Assembly: GCA_030386875.1 (NCBI GenBank)
Contig: CM059578.1
Location: 23,421,009 to 23,485,008 of the forward strand
Direction of reading: 5' to 3'
From: Morinoia aosen
Taxonomy: Eukaryota > Arthropoda > Malacostraca > Amphipoda > Talitridae
DNA length: 64,000 nt
Positions within the stretch are counted from its first letter, which is position 1. Each line of letters starts with the position of its first letter. This document shows positions 34,115-44,869 of this stretch, piece after piece. The translations under genes and the position numbers were made by a program. The notes beneath the pieces were generated by a model that was given only the letters and a program-made list of their open reading frames with translations, made no database searches and was not told where the DNA came from.

Positions 34115-34226
34115 CCCAGTCTAACTTTTTCACCGCCAACATGCATGCATGTTTTTCGCTGCTTAAGTAATTAAATCGCTTGGGTGGCGAAAAACATGCA
34201 TGCTCCGGTGAAAAAGTTAGACTGGG
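34115..34226. mobile_element. Foldback MITE, copy 3 (best preserved)
   Basis: A 112 bp element. Its first 21 bases (start CCCAGTCTAACTTTTTCACC) are exactly complementary to its last 21 (end GGTGAAAAAGTTAGACTGGG). The inner arms ATGCATGTTTTTCGC and GCGAAAAACATGCAT also pair, leaving an AAGTAATTAAAT centre. TA flanks both sides (34113-34114 and 34227-34228). It matches copies at 10794 and 24769. It is non-coding and would need an autonomous partner. The TA target suggests the Tc1/mariner or a similar TA-inserting group, but no transposase was found. Confidence 0.92.
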
Positions 34227-34229
34227 TAG

Positions 34230-35580
34230 GTACGACTGTTATAGAGTTAATTTAATGGTGGTAACTTCTAAAATATTCTGCTCCAAACGATCCGTATGTT
34301 GCATCCCAAGCGTTTTCTCTGTCGGAAATTGTCACCCAAATTTTTAAAGTTGTATTTACTGACGAAGAAATGATTGCTGAACTTGTGATCATTTAACGGA
34401 CAGTAGAAACGAGAAATTCAATTAATCTACGGAAGAAAAAGCCATTTTTCACACCAGGCACCAACAGGATTCATTTATAGTAGTTTATAAAATTCAGTAT
34501 TTAATTTCGAGTAAAATGATTAGGATGGAATATTAGTAATAATCAGTTATTTGTTATTAATTGCAAGGATATATTGATAACTCTATGGAATAAAATAAAT
34601 TTTGGTGTGCCAATGAATATGGTTAAGTTACATTTTTGGGGTGTGGGAACGTTTACACCTTGCATTTGAGCAGCGCCGAGTGTTGTTTCATTTCGGGAAA
34701 AACGGTCATTTTCTTCAGGTTAAACATCATCCCCAATTATGGCATCGAAATAATTTCCAACCGTACAAGCAACACATTTTTTGCTTTGTAAGTTACACGG
34801 AACGCTTATTAAATACTCTATATTTATTTCGGTTTGGGTCCGCCTCTTCCCCCCTCCCTCTCACTTCTTTCCACTTAATTGATCTTCGTTTTTATCACTT
34901 CTGCCTTCCAGTTTGTTTCGCTCAATTAGATCGCTCGAGGGTCCAGGCTGAAGCAGAAAGTTTCGTACGAGATGAGCGAAACTTTGTGCCGCTGTCCACC
35001 AAGTCTACGGGAATCTCCCGCCAGCTTTTGCGGCAAAAATTTTTCCTATTTATTAATATTTCAGCAAAAACTGCGCGTCAGAGAAAAAATTGAATTAATT
35101 TTCATGAATATTTATGATTTTCTAAATTGGATAAACTATTTCAATTTAAAATGTGCGTATAAAACCAGTTTGTGTGATTTTGATGAAAATCACAAACGAA
35201 CATTTTTGATGAAAAATTGGCGTAGAAAACTATCAACTGGAACTTTAATTTTTTTTAACGTTGACATATTTTTTTAACATTTGAAATCAAGTGTAAAATT
35301 ATTCCACCTAAGAATAAATTATCGGAATACGCCTTTTGGAGCATGGTTTCCACACCATAATTTTTTTTCAAATTTTAAACATTTCGTAGTTATGATTTAC
35401 CAACGAATTTTTCTGACGGGAAAACATTCATGGTAAAATAGCTATTAAATAATTAATGATAATTTAATTGAATATCGGATTTCCTCTAAATAGGTAATGA
35501 TATAAAAATCCAAGTAAACTTTAATTCACAAAACAAAGCATTTATTAACAATTGAATTGACGCTAAAAAACACGTGGAAT
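34230..35580. other. Unique interval, open frames of doubtful meaning
   Basis: Non-repetitive. A 150-codon plus frame (34641-35093, no well-placed ATG) and an overlapping 101-codon frame (34972-35277) show no domain I recognise. Base composition is neutral around 34.8-35.05 kb and AT-rich elsewhere. Treated as probably non-coding. Confidence 0.3.
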
Positions 35581-35585
35581 CGAAC

Positions 35586-35794
35586 ATTGGTCGTCACTTG
35601 GTCAGCCATATTGGATTTTTACGGCCCTTTTGATTGGTCAAGCGGGCAGCTGGCATCGGCCGGCCATTGGTCAGCTGACCATGTAAACAAGGCTGTGATT
35701 GGTCAGCTGACCATCGGCCAGAGAGTAGTGACTGGTCAGACTGATACAATAGTGACCAATAGTGAGCGTAGCACCGCCTGCTATTTTATCCAAT
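35586..35794. promoter_or_regulatory. CCAAT-box cluster with twin palindromes
   Basis: Seven ATTGG/CCAAT pentamers lie within ~210 bp (35586, 35610, 35633, 35666, 35698, 35756, 35790). Two perfect copies of TGGTCAGCTGACCA are at 35668-35681 and 35700-35713, exactly 32 bp apart. The patch is GC-richer than its surroundings. NF-Y binds CCAAT in known eukaryotic promoters, but with no adjacent gene, promoter function is inference only. It could instead be a decayed repeat related to 45187-45387 and 49948-50039. Confidence 0.35.
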
Positions 35795-36067
35795 CAAACT
35801 AAACTGAAATTGGTGTTTTAAATGCACGTGGAGCTTAGAAATATATGAAAAAAACCTTTCCGGTCTCTGATTGCTGGCAAAATTAAAAATGGGACTCATG
35901 TTTTGTGTAAAAAGGTAAGTCTGTCATGTATTATTAATTTTTCGTTTCTAAAACAAGTGTATACATTTATATAATACGTAGTTATTGTATTTATTGGCGT
36001 TTACTAGTGTATTTATGGATTGGTTCCAGGTGCAACTAAATTTTCTGGTATGAAATTGAATTTTTTT

Positions 36068-36200
36068 AATATATTGTTCATTTCTAGACTTTCTTATATA
36101 TTCATAAAACCCATATAAAAACAAATAAAAATATATTGTTTTAGTCTAGACTTTCATCTATATTTATTAAACTCATATAAAAACAAGTAAAAAAATTTTT
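36068..36200. repeat. ~65 bp diverged tandem duplication
   Basis: TCTAGACTTTCTTATATATT (36085) and TCTAGACTTTCATCTATATT (36153) head two AT-rich copies, both ending CATATAAAAACAA(A/G)TAAAAA. Confidence 0.7.
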
Positions 36201-36387
36201 GTGCAGTCAAAGAGTGACAACATTTTATACGGGGCACCCTGCATGTATGGGATTTACCGTATTTATTTTTGTGACGCAAATATAAGTTATATAAATTCAT
36301 AAGTACAATATTTAGGTATATATAAATCAATTTTTCATGTATAATCTATCACATGGAGCGTTTTAAACACACACGCACACATATCTA

Positions 36388-36413
36388 CATATTCATATAT
36401 AAATATGAATATG
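36388..36413. repeat. Perfect 11 bp AT-rich hairpin
   Basis: CATATTCATAT (36388-36398) pairs with ATATGAATATG (36403-36413) around the loop ATAA. It lies next to short (CA)n and (TA)n stretches. Confidence 0.6.
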
Positions 36414-36592
36414 CACATATATATATCACCAGCCCCATATATTAACCGTCGGCCAAATCGATTGTTTTCATCTGAATGTCCTTTCTTCTTTTGTTTGCTT
36501 CATTGTTTTCCTTCCATTCGTGTTTGCTTTGTTGTTTGTTCTTAGAAAGGCTACGAGTCCTGACGCGCTGCGCGTACAGCATAATAGAGCCC

Positions 36593-36861
36593 TGCTATAT
36601 ATATATAGCAGGGTCCAGAAGTGCTATGTATATATAGCAGGCCCCAGAAGTACTATATATATAGGAGGCCCCAGAAGTACTGTACTGTATATATAGGAGG
36701 CCACAGAAGGACTATATATAGAGGAGGCCCCAAAAGTGCTTTATATAAATATATATGTAGGAGGCCCCAGAAGTACTATATATATAGGAGGCCCCAAAAG
36801 TACTATATATATATAGGAGGCCCCAGAAGTGCTATATATATAGGAGGCTCCAGAAGTACTA
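36593..36861. repeat. TATATAGGAGGCCCCAGAAG array, left part
   Basis: About nine units of 25-34 bp around TATATAGGAGGCCCCAGAAG, with variable TA-tract length. The array is interrupted at 36862 by a transposon and resumes with the same units at 38497. Confidence 0.92.
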
Positions 36862-38496
36862 TCCCTATTAAAAATTATAGGAGTGGCATCGGTGATTCCT
36901 GGGAGCGCTCGCATTACTACTTGGTTGTTGCATCCATGTTTCTCCTTTGAGTCGGATTCGAAGTGTCCACTTTATAGGCGCCCTTGCACCTCTGTCCCAA
37001 CCGGTGGCCACGCTGGCTCAGCATGGAGCACTACCGTCGCGCTCCCAAGGCGCGACCAGTTTCTCCTATTCACCACCATCGGAGAATCATGAGAGGCCCA
37101 GGATGGCCACCTCTTAATTCGATTTTAAAAAAACGGCTGCGCACAGCTGATTTCCCATTAGTCACTCTTTCCAACCGTCACACTGCTCAAACCGATTATA
37201 ACCAGTTTGCCCTTGAATTACCTTAGTTCTTGCGCGATTAATCAATTCACCATGAGCAAACACGGTTGATAGCACAATAATAATGTACCAGAGTATGTAA
37301 ATTAAATACATTCTTACTAATGTGCAGAAAATTTCGACGGCGCGTGTTCATTATTAAGCTGACATTAATGGGACATATTTGTGACGTATAACTTATGTTG
37401 AAGTTTTCGCAACGCAATAACTAAGGTAATTAATGGGCAACTGGCTATATTTGGTTGAGAAGCGTCAACGGTTGAATGTGCAATAATGGGAAATCAGTTG
37501 TACGCAGCCTTGGAGGCGAAAGCCTGCAGGGAACAATATTAATGTACCTTGAAAAGAATATAGCAACAATACCCTAGGGTCGTTGAAAGAATATACTCGT
37601 AGCTATGTATATATATAACAAAAACAACTATCGTCCAGCAGATTTTTCATCTTTCATTCCTAAAATTAGAAAGGAAAATAAAATGACTTTACCTTGCCCG
37701 CGCTTAATTACACCGGCTATTCATATACACACACTCCCCCACCTACCCCCACACTCAAACCCTCCCCACACCCCCCTCACACACACCTACCCCCACACCC
37801 ACAAACAACCCCCCCCCTACACACACACACACCCAATATGTATCTGAACACATCGTTGATCACCTTCAAGAACGTCCTTCAATTCAGAGGTTGCTGAAGA
37901 CTGACGAGGGGAAATTCAGGTTTGGTTTCCACATTTTATTGTTTTTACATTGCTCACATTGAGGTTTTGCCTTCACTACCAGCCCCACCACAACGATGAA
38001 TCGTCATAAATATCAATTGACCGAGGTGGTGGAACTAACAGTTGGGCCCTAGCTCCGTTCATGCTCTTGAAATAATGCCTCTACAGACCAGCATTCTACG
38101 TTTCTTCCATCTCTAATGTTTCTTCTGACACCCTCACGTACTATACACCCTCACGTAATATACACTCGCACTGATATACACTCTAACAATACTTGAAACG
38201 TTTTAAATAATAGAGACCCTATCCAGACATCTGTCACGCACAACACCAACTTCAAAACTGGCGGCGCGAAAGATACCAACTGGCATTTCTCTGGAGAAAG
38301 ATGGCAGGCGTCTCACCTAGAGGCCATCTGTCCAGGTGGCCTCTGGTAGTAACATGTGAGAACGTGCTAGCATCGCGCTTAAGAGTCGCACCCTGGAAGT
38401 CTCAGAAGGGAAGAGGCCTCGGTTTGCTTAATACTCAATTAATTCACCGCTGTCTCCTTTAATCAACCATGCTACTCCCTTAATTTTTAATAGGGA
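36862..38496. mobile_element. 1,635 bp TIR DNA transposon inserted in an array
   Basis: The left end TCCCTATTAAAAATTATAGG and the reversed right end TCCCTATTAAAAATTAAGGG match for the first 16 bases. They continue to match with few differences for ~36 bp (GAGTGGCATC vs GAGTAGCATG). Both ends are flanked by TA inside the same array unit, so removing the element restores a continuous TATATA tract. Inside there is no transposase-like frame, only frames under 81 codons, a C-rich CACACCCC tract (37728-37830) and a hairpin AGAGGCCA/TGGCCTCT (38319-38344). It is best read as a non-autonomous or badly decayed TA-target element. Confidence 0.85.
37728..37832. repeat. C-rich CACACCCC tract inside the transposon
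   Basis: A low-complexity stretch of CACACA, CCCCCAC and CTCCCC blocks. Plus frames here are proline/histidine low complexity. Confidence 0.8.
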
Positions 38497-38560
38497 TATA
38501 TAGGAGGCCCCAGAAGTGCTATATATAGGAGGCCCCAGAAGTACTATATATATATATACG
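38497..38560. repeat. TATATAGGAGGCCCCAGAAG array, right part
   Basis: Two further units of the array seen at 36593-36861 continue directly after the transposon's right end. This shows that the array predates the insertion. Confidence 0.92.
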
Positions 38561-39570
38561 GATATTCGCCGCCCTCAGCAAACAAAGGGCGGCGCTGAGC
38601 CTCTGTAACCCCTGCCGGATATCGTCCGAAATTTGTCTTTTATTTTTTGGGTTTATTAGCGAGGAATTTCGAGTACTTCTGTATTGGATTGTAATTTCTA
38701 ACATTTAATGAATTAAATTTCCATCAGCTTGTACACATTTCTTAATTAAATTGGGGAGTAGTTTCCATCATTAAGTTATTGGTCTCCGAATTTTAACATT
38801 TTTAACTTTCCGCATTCACTGAGCAGTAATTTTTAGCGGCCTTTAATTATTATAGAGACTAAATTTCTACCATTCATTTGGGAATGATTTCAGCAGTTAT
38901 TACTGGGAATTGCGCTGCTGAAAATAACGCGCTAAGATTCCATATATCCTGGAGATTATTCTTCATGTTCATGTACTGAATTTACTGCCTGTAGGGTAAT
39001 TCATCAAATATCGAACTGAACTGATTATCGAACAACTTTGGAAATATGCGCGTAATAAATTTAGTAAGCATCCAAACTTGCTCAGTGCCAGTGATCTTAC
39101 ATCTAAAACTCCTATTTTAGTGATAAAAACTCATTTCGGTGAGCTGCAAACTGCTACCAGCGGTTGCGAACGCATTTTCTGTACGACCCTTACAAATTGG
39201 TCGAATTTTTTCACTCGAAAAATCTTACGCACCTCGGGAAAATTGCGACGGTTCAATTGTTGTTGGGTCACCGTCAACCTCCCGTCATAACTAGAGAGTA
39301 GTGTTGTCATATGATGTTCTGTTGCTGTATATTTTTCTTTTCCGCCAAAAACTTGATAATTATTCCATGTTCGACATTCAATTCCTTTTTCATGTCAGTA
39401 TTAAATACTGAACAAAGGTGTTCGAATGAAAATTCCTTAAAAATCATGAATTTATGCCTCGAACATGGCTTTTCGATTCTAAATTCTTTTAAATAACTGT
39501 ATCGATCTATTGAACGCCTGTTTTGTTTCATCAAAATATTGTATTAACGCTTGATAATAACATTGAATAG
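38561..39570. other. Unique interval
   Basis: Non-repetitive AT-rich DNA with small frames (up to ~75 codons) on both strands at 39078-39534 and no recognisable domain. Confidence 0.35.
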
Positions 39571-39576
39571 TTGAAG

Positions 39577-39936
39577 ATGGGAATTCTGGTGAAGGGCTAC
39601 CAATCAGCTGCTGGTGTTCCAAGGCCCTCAAGATCATCAATGATTCGTCTGGCTACATTTACTGATGATCAATCCCTTGCCAAGAAAATTTATGCAAGCA
39701 TCAATAATAATTCATTGACGAGTGCTTTACACGCTACTCCAAAAAAGGTCACACAGGTTGATGATCACAATGATGGTTCAACAAACACTGCAAATGAAAA
39801 ATCGACATCATATTCAAATTTTGATAACTCTCCATTCAAATGCATCTTGAAAATAAGTAATGTGACAGTTATTTCGAACAAACAAACAAAACAAACATCG
39901 GCATCTTTGGGATGCTTTATTTCCAATCAAGCCTAA
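39577..39936 (+). CDS. Small unassigned ORF, 119 codons
   Basis: An ATG at 39577 in good initiation context (A at -3, G at +4), nine bases after an in-frame TAG, opens a 119-residue frame in non-repetitive DNA. The product begins MGILVKGYQSAAGVPRPSRS and is hydrophilic and Ser/Thr/Asn/Lys-rich, with no signal peptide, membrane segment or domain I recognise. The first ~80 codons look more coding-like than other frames in the window, and the C-terminal part (ISNKQTKQTSASLG) looks like read-through into non-coding sequence. It could be a terminal exon, a processed pseudogene fragment or chance. No polyadenylation signal is visible before the SINE that starts ~55 bp downstream. Confidence 0.2.
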   Translation: MGILVKGYQSAAGVPRPSRSSMIRLATFTDDQSLAKKIYASINNNSLTSALHATPKKVTQVDDHNDGSTNTANEKSTSYSNFDNSPFKCILKISNVTVISNKQTKQTSASLGCFISNQA

Positions 39937-39992
39937 TACAAATGATCTTAAGCATTGGTTTTTCAAATGTCTTATTACTAACACTATATATA

Positions 39993-40170
39993 GGACACCA
40001 TGACGGTTCCCCCGTAAAGCCGGTACCCATTTCCGACACCTGGGTCGAGTGGGGTGTTGTGTTTGAGCTTTCCCTTATACCCAACGGGGAAAATCACAGC
40101 GCCAGCGCCGGGATACGAACCCGCGACTCCAACATACAAGTCCGATCCCTTAACCGCTGTGCCACCGCGA
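39993..40170 (-). mobile_element. tRNA-derived SINE
   Basis: On the minus strand the element starts TCGCGGTGGCACAGCGG. An RNA polymerase III A box, TGGCACAGCGG (40164-40154), and a B box, GGTTCGTATCC (40121-40111, one change from the GGTTCGANTCC consensus), are spaced as in a tRNA. The B box sits in a CGGG/CCCG T-arm stem. The anticodon-loop region CTTGTAT resembles tRNA-Thr(TGT), a weak assignment. A ~100 bp tRNA-unrelated body follows and ends near GGTGTCC, next to a short TATATATAG tail. A true tRNA gene is excluded because the anticodon stem is poorly paired and a body is attached. No clear target duplication. Confidence 0.82.
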
Positions 40171-40311
40171 GCATTTCCAAGAAAAGCCAGTGCACCAAAG
40201 AAAAAAGAATGAAAGAAAAACGTTCATTTTCCAAGTGGCCACATGAGATACATGTCAACATATTGGGTTTTAAAAAGTTTCTTAATATAGGACGTCCTAA
40301 AACAAAAGTTC

Positions 40312-40520
40312 CATACGAGGAGTACTAATTGACAAACCATCAGAGGTGTACAAATAGAAAAGCCATATGAGGCATAATAATTGACAAACTATACGAGTTG
40401 TACTAATAGACAAACTATCAGAGGTATTCAAATAGATAGACCATACGAGGCATATTGATGGACAAAATATACGAGGCGTACTAATAGACAAACCATACGT
40501 GGCGTGCTAATAGTCTAACA
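40312..40520. repeat. 26 bp tandem repeat, ~8 units
   Basis: Diverged 26 bp units around ATACGAGGCGTACTAATAGA followed by CAAACC. Two units carry ATCAGAGGT in place of ATACGAGG. Confidence 0.85.
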
Positions 40521-41180
40521 AATGTTCCATACGAGGAGAACTAATTGACAAACCATCCTGTTCGAATCAAAATTCTTGTTCGATTCATGTTCGATATTGA
40601 TGAAATTATGTTATTAAAGAATTCGATTTTTAGAACAATAAATAAATTCCAACAATCTACGTTGTCTTTAAAGCGACATCACAGAACTAGAAAGCAACTG
40701 TTCAAGAATAATCTTGAGGCCCGCAACAGTTATTCAGAGCAAAAGTTACCGATTTATGAAGGTTGTTTCTAGACACACGTGGTTTCTGTTCGATATTTGA
40801 TGAATTACCCTAGTTATAAACGGGGAATTACTCCCGATATTTACTACCAATTACTCCCTGATTGCGCATGGGAGGAATACTAAAATTACTCCCAAACAAA
40901 AACTAAATATAATCTCTCCATAGAGAATAATTTTGTTCAGTGTCGTGCGCGAACAGTGAGCGGTTTTATTCAATTTTCGTGTCTTATAGAAAATATTTGC
41001 GCCATTTTGTGCTCTATTCGGAATATTCGTGGTATTTCCCATGCTTTTCGATATTTTATTCCATTTTGCCTAATGTTCCGGATATTGATGCTATTTTTTG
41101 TACCCTTCAGAACATTTATTCCATAATACGAGAGCAGCATCGTTACGGCCATGTAAAAGCAGCAAAAATCTTAGAATCTA
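40521..41180. other. Unique interval
   Basis: AT-rich unique DNA with frames under 92 codons and no recognisable motif. No gene is supported. Confidence 0.35.
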
Positions 41181-41199
41181 CCATGCAGGTAGAAGGAAT

Positions 41200-41345
41200 A
41201 TTTATTGTGCGGTGAACTGTGAGTATGATGAAGGAAAATACTCGGCCTATTGTGTGGTGAATTGTGAGCATTTAATGTGCGGTGAATGGTGAATACAATG
41301 AAAGGAAATAAATACTCGGCCTAAATATATACTCGGCCTAACGTG
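41200..41345. repeat. Short repeats TGTGCGGTGAA / ATACTCGGCCTA
   Basis: TGTGCGGTGAACTGTGAG-like units occur at about 41206, 41250 and 41276, and ATACTCGGCCTA at 41238, 41314 and 41329. Confidence 0.65.
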
Positions 41346-41439
41346 TCTGATTAGTGTCACTGCGATGGTATAGGGATGAATATTGACGTCGATAATTGTT
41401 GATGGGCGTGACATGCGGAAATTTAGACGTGTGGGAGTG

Positions 41440-41765
41440 TGATAAAGGTTGGTTGGTAAATATATGTATAAGCAGGTAAGTAGGTTGATCATTGGATAGA
41501 TGGATAGGTAATATGTATACATATATTTAAGTATAGGAAGAAGTAAAAGTAAGAAGTAGGAATATAAGCAAGCAGGTAAGTCGGTTGGTATTTGGGTGGG
41601 GAATAGGTAATAGGCATATATGTAAGTAGGAAGGTACATCGGTTAGGGCAGGCCTATACGTTAGGTTGGGACAAAGATATGCAGAATATAGGTATAAAGG
41701 AAAGTAGGTCATAAGGAAGGAATGAATATAGGGTAAAAGGCAGGAAGATGGGTAGGTAAGCAGTA
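41440..41765. repeat. Degenerate AGGTAAGTAGGT repeat
   Basis: Irregular copies of AGGTAAGTAGG, GGTAATA and ATATGTATAAG. The minus-strand frames rich in Tyr, Leu and Pro are by-products. Similar words recur at 43075-43200. Confidence 0.6.
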
Positions 41766-43060
41766 TGGTGTTTGTCCGATGCGACAATTAACATCTGATT
41801 TCTATGTAGTGTTACTCAACCGACAGAGAACAAATGATATGAGGATGATTTATTATGATGGTTTATTTTTGTTCCGAGCTTTACTGCAGTTTGTACTGCA
41901 GTCAGCCTAAACGATGATGCTTTTTACGAGTTTTTCGATCTACGATGCCCTTGAAATGACGTACACCGTGCACTATTCCCAGCGCTTGCAAAGTGCAGTA
42001 CTGGCGCGTTGGTGTAGCGAGAACTCGTTTGGAACCTTTTATATATAGTTGTGTGGAGTGAACATCGAGTGATGACTACACCGGTTTCGTTGCCGACTTA
42101 GGATCCCGGTTGGTTGCAACATAGGAATCGATAGTGAGCTGCTATACGCATATCAGGTTGTAGGATTGCCAGAGATGGTGTCGTAGTAGTGTCGGCTGCA
42201 GTCATAGTGTAAAGCAAAGAAGGTGCTATATATGTGTGAGTAGGAGCTGATAAAAAGCGCTTGGTTGCCGTTGTGCTCGTTTGGAGCACTTGCGAAAGAA
42301 CGCAATACGGAAGCGGAGGTACATATAGTGAGGGTAAAATGGGGCTGGTGTTCATAAAGAGGAATACGAGAGGGTAAATTTATGCTTTTGAGGGTTAAAA
42401 GGAGAGCTCGTGAGAGAGCTTGTGCCAGTACCGTTAAGAGGCAATTCTCGAAGGAGAGCTTAGTGAAGGAAAGGAAACTTGCCTTGCTCCATTCGGCGGG
42501 GGCAAGCAATGCGCGCCGTCAGAGAGCTATGAGGTTGTGTGCTTTCGCTCGACCCGTGCTTTCAAATATTGAGTTAGGGCCACGAGAGAGCTGTGGCAGG
42601 GTAGAGAACGCTCGCCTAGGAGTTGGGAGTTGGAGCAATGCTTGTCCGACCTCGAGATTATCGAATTATAAAGTGAGAACGGCGGAGAGAGCTAGCTAGG
42701 TCTTTAAGTTTTGTGTTCGCTGCAATAAATGCAGCATGAAGAGTGGAGAGCAAAAAGATTAGAGGGAAAATGCTCCACAGAAAATGATTCTTGTATATGT
42801 TTCGCTTGGACATTGGGGCTGCGAAATCTGGTTGCTTTGGAGGCACGTTATCGACTGGCACAAAGTGCTGACTTGGTGCACGGTATTCGTACGAGTAGCT
42901 CGTTCTCAAGTTCTAGTGCGGGCTTCACTGAAAGTTTCAAGTTAAAGTCTTTGCACCTGCTTATCGGCTTGCGCTCGGTGGGAAATTAGAATGCAATATT
43001 TATACGAAAAACATGGGTGAAATTGCATGAGGTCGAATCACCACGGTATATATAGAGATA
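41766..43060. other. Non-repetitive interval of balanced composition
   Basis: One of the few stretches with balanced base composition. A TATA-like TTTTATATATAG is at 42038-42049. Overlapping frames of 105 codons (+, 42382-42699, Arg-rich) and 118 codons (-, 42153-42509) lie in it, as does an 83-codon minus frame at 42658-42909. None resembles a known family, and the opposite-strand overlap suggests chance. Most likely an unrecognised decayed mobile element or a UTR/intron. Confidence 0.3.
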
Positions 43061-43559
43061 CGTATGTATAGGAAGGAAAATACTTGTAAATAGGTTGCTA
43101 GGCAAGCACATGTGTACGCAAATGAGATGGTAGGTAAGTAATTGACTATAAGTAGGCACGTAGGTGTAAGTAGAAGTGTAAATAGGTAGCTATAGAGGAT
43201 CGGTAGGTGCCAACAAGTGGAAACAAGGAGTTAGGCATACACAGATATCTGCCTATTCACACATCCCTTTATGCTCATATTCACGCTTAAAAACATATTT
43301 TTCGCGATAGATGTGCATCGGGAATTGAAAAACACCAAGCACGGGTGGGGAATGGGTGTGTGATGGGCATGAGACGCGAGGAAATTTGAAGGATTTGAAG
43401 GGGGCAGGGAGCGGCGCGCCGGGGTGAGAGAATTCAGCGAAGCAACCAGGACGCGTCCACGTTTCTCCGCTACGGAGGAGAGAGTGAGAAGGAAGAGAGG
43501 GAGAGGAAAGGGAGAAGACGTGAGGGTCGGTGAGAGGAGAGAGGCGCGCAGGCGGACGT

Positions 43560-43960
43560 TGAGTTGAGACTTGAGAGAGAGAGTGAGAGTGAGAAGAGAG
43601 AGAGTTGACTGAGAGTGGGAATCGAGAGAGTGAAAGAGACAAAGAGAGAGTTGAGGGAGAGTGCGAATGGTGAGAGAGAGAGTTAAGTTAGAGTAAAACA
43701 CTCCTCCGAGAGTAAAGTGAGAGTGGGAATAGAGAGAGGGGAAGAAGAGAGAGAAAAAGTTGCGAGATAAAGAGGAAACAGAGGTCGTGAATTAAATTTT
43801 ATAAAAATAATTATCAACTGCATTGAGAAGAAATGTCGGAAGTATATATAGAAGAAACAGTTTTAGTAAGGGGGGTGAATTTAAGAAAAGACATGCGGAA
43901 ATGCATGAGCTTGTTGGGACTGGAGAGAAAATACTGCGGAGGGAGGGAGTACCGTAAAGG
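43560..43960 (+). repeat. GA-rich low-complexity tract
   Basis: Plus strand dominated by GAGAGAGTGAGAGTGAGA-type sequence to about 43770, then GA-rich unique sequence into the 20 bp array. It is the start of a ~1.5 kb purine-rich stretch. Confidence 0.8.
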
Positions 43961-44675
43961 AAAAGAGAGTACTGTTAGGGGAAAGAAAGTGAAAGAAAGT
44001 ACAGTGATGGAAGAGAGCACTGTGAGGGAAAAGAGAGCATTGAGAGAGGAAAAAGAGTACAGTGAGGGGAAAGAGAGTACAGCGAGGCCAAAGGAACTAC
44101 AGTGAGGGGGGATAGAGTACTATGAGGGGAAAGAGAGCACTGTGAGGAGAAAGAGAATACTGTGAGGGGAAAGAGAGTACAATGAGGCCAAAGAGACTAC
44201 AGTGAGGGGATATAGAGTACTATAAGGGGAAAGAGAGCATTTTTAGGGAAAAGAGAGAACAGTGAGGGAAAGAGAGCACTGTGAGGGGAAAGAGAGCACT
44301 GTGAGGGGAAAAAGAGCACAGTGAGGGGAAAGAGAGTACAGTGAGGGGAAAGAGAGTCTAGTGAGGAGAAAGAGAGCACAGTGAGGGGCAATAGAGTACT
44401 GTGAGAGGAAAGAGAACACAGTGAGGGAAAGAGAGTACAGTGAGGGGAAAGAGAGAACTGCGAGGGGAAAGAGAGCACAGTGAGGGGAAAGAGAGTACAG
44501 TGAGGGGAAACAGAGCACAGTGAGGGGCAATAGAGTACTGTGACGGGGAAAGAGAGCACTGTGAGGGGAAATAGAACACTGAGAGGGAAAAAAGAGCACT
44601 GTGAGGGGAAAGAAAGTACAGTGAGGGGAAATAGAGTACTATGAGATGAAAAAGAGTACTATAAGTGGAAAAAGG
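43960..44675 (+). repeat. 20 bp purine-rich minisatellite, ~35 units
   Basis: The unit is AGTGAGGGGAAAGAGAGTAC, with GCACTGTG/GTACAGTG alternation and occasional 19 or 21 bp units. The plus strand is almost all purine apart from the T and C in GTAC or CACTGT. Minus frames (LSPHCTLFPL peptides) are artefacts. Confidence 0.93.
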
Positions 44676-44869
44676 TTTGTGCAATGTAAAAAAACTTCGT
44701 GAGGAGAAAGGCATTGAGGGCGAAGAGGAGTTTGGAGTGGAAGAAAAATGGCGCTTGCGAAGGGAAAATGCTGATGAAAAATAATGGTGAAATGGTGAAT
44801 GGGGATGTAGAAGGTTGAAAAGAGAGCTCATGGGAATAAATAAAATATAAGAAATGGGGCAGGTGAGGG

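Noticed and set aside
34641-35277. 150- and 101-codon plus frames as genes
   Set aside because: No credible ATG for the longer one, no domain, and composition drifts to AT-rich within the frame.
40095-40170. Functional tRNA gene
   Set aside because: A and B boxes are present but the anticodon stem is poorly paired and a long tRNA-unrelated body follows, so SINE is the better call.
42153-42699. Overlapping 118-codon (minus) and 105-codon (plus) frames with an upstream TATA-like box
   Set aside because: Opposite-strand overlap, weak start context and no family. The TATA-like TTTTATATATAG is common in AT-rich DNA.
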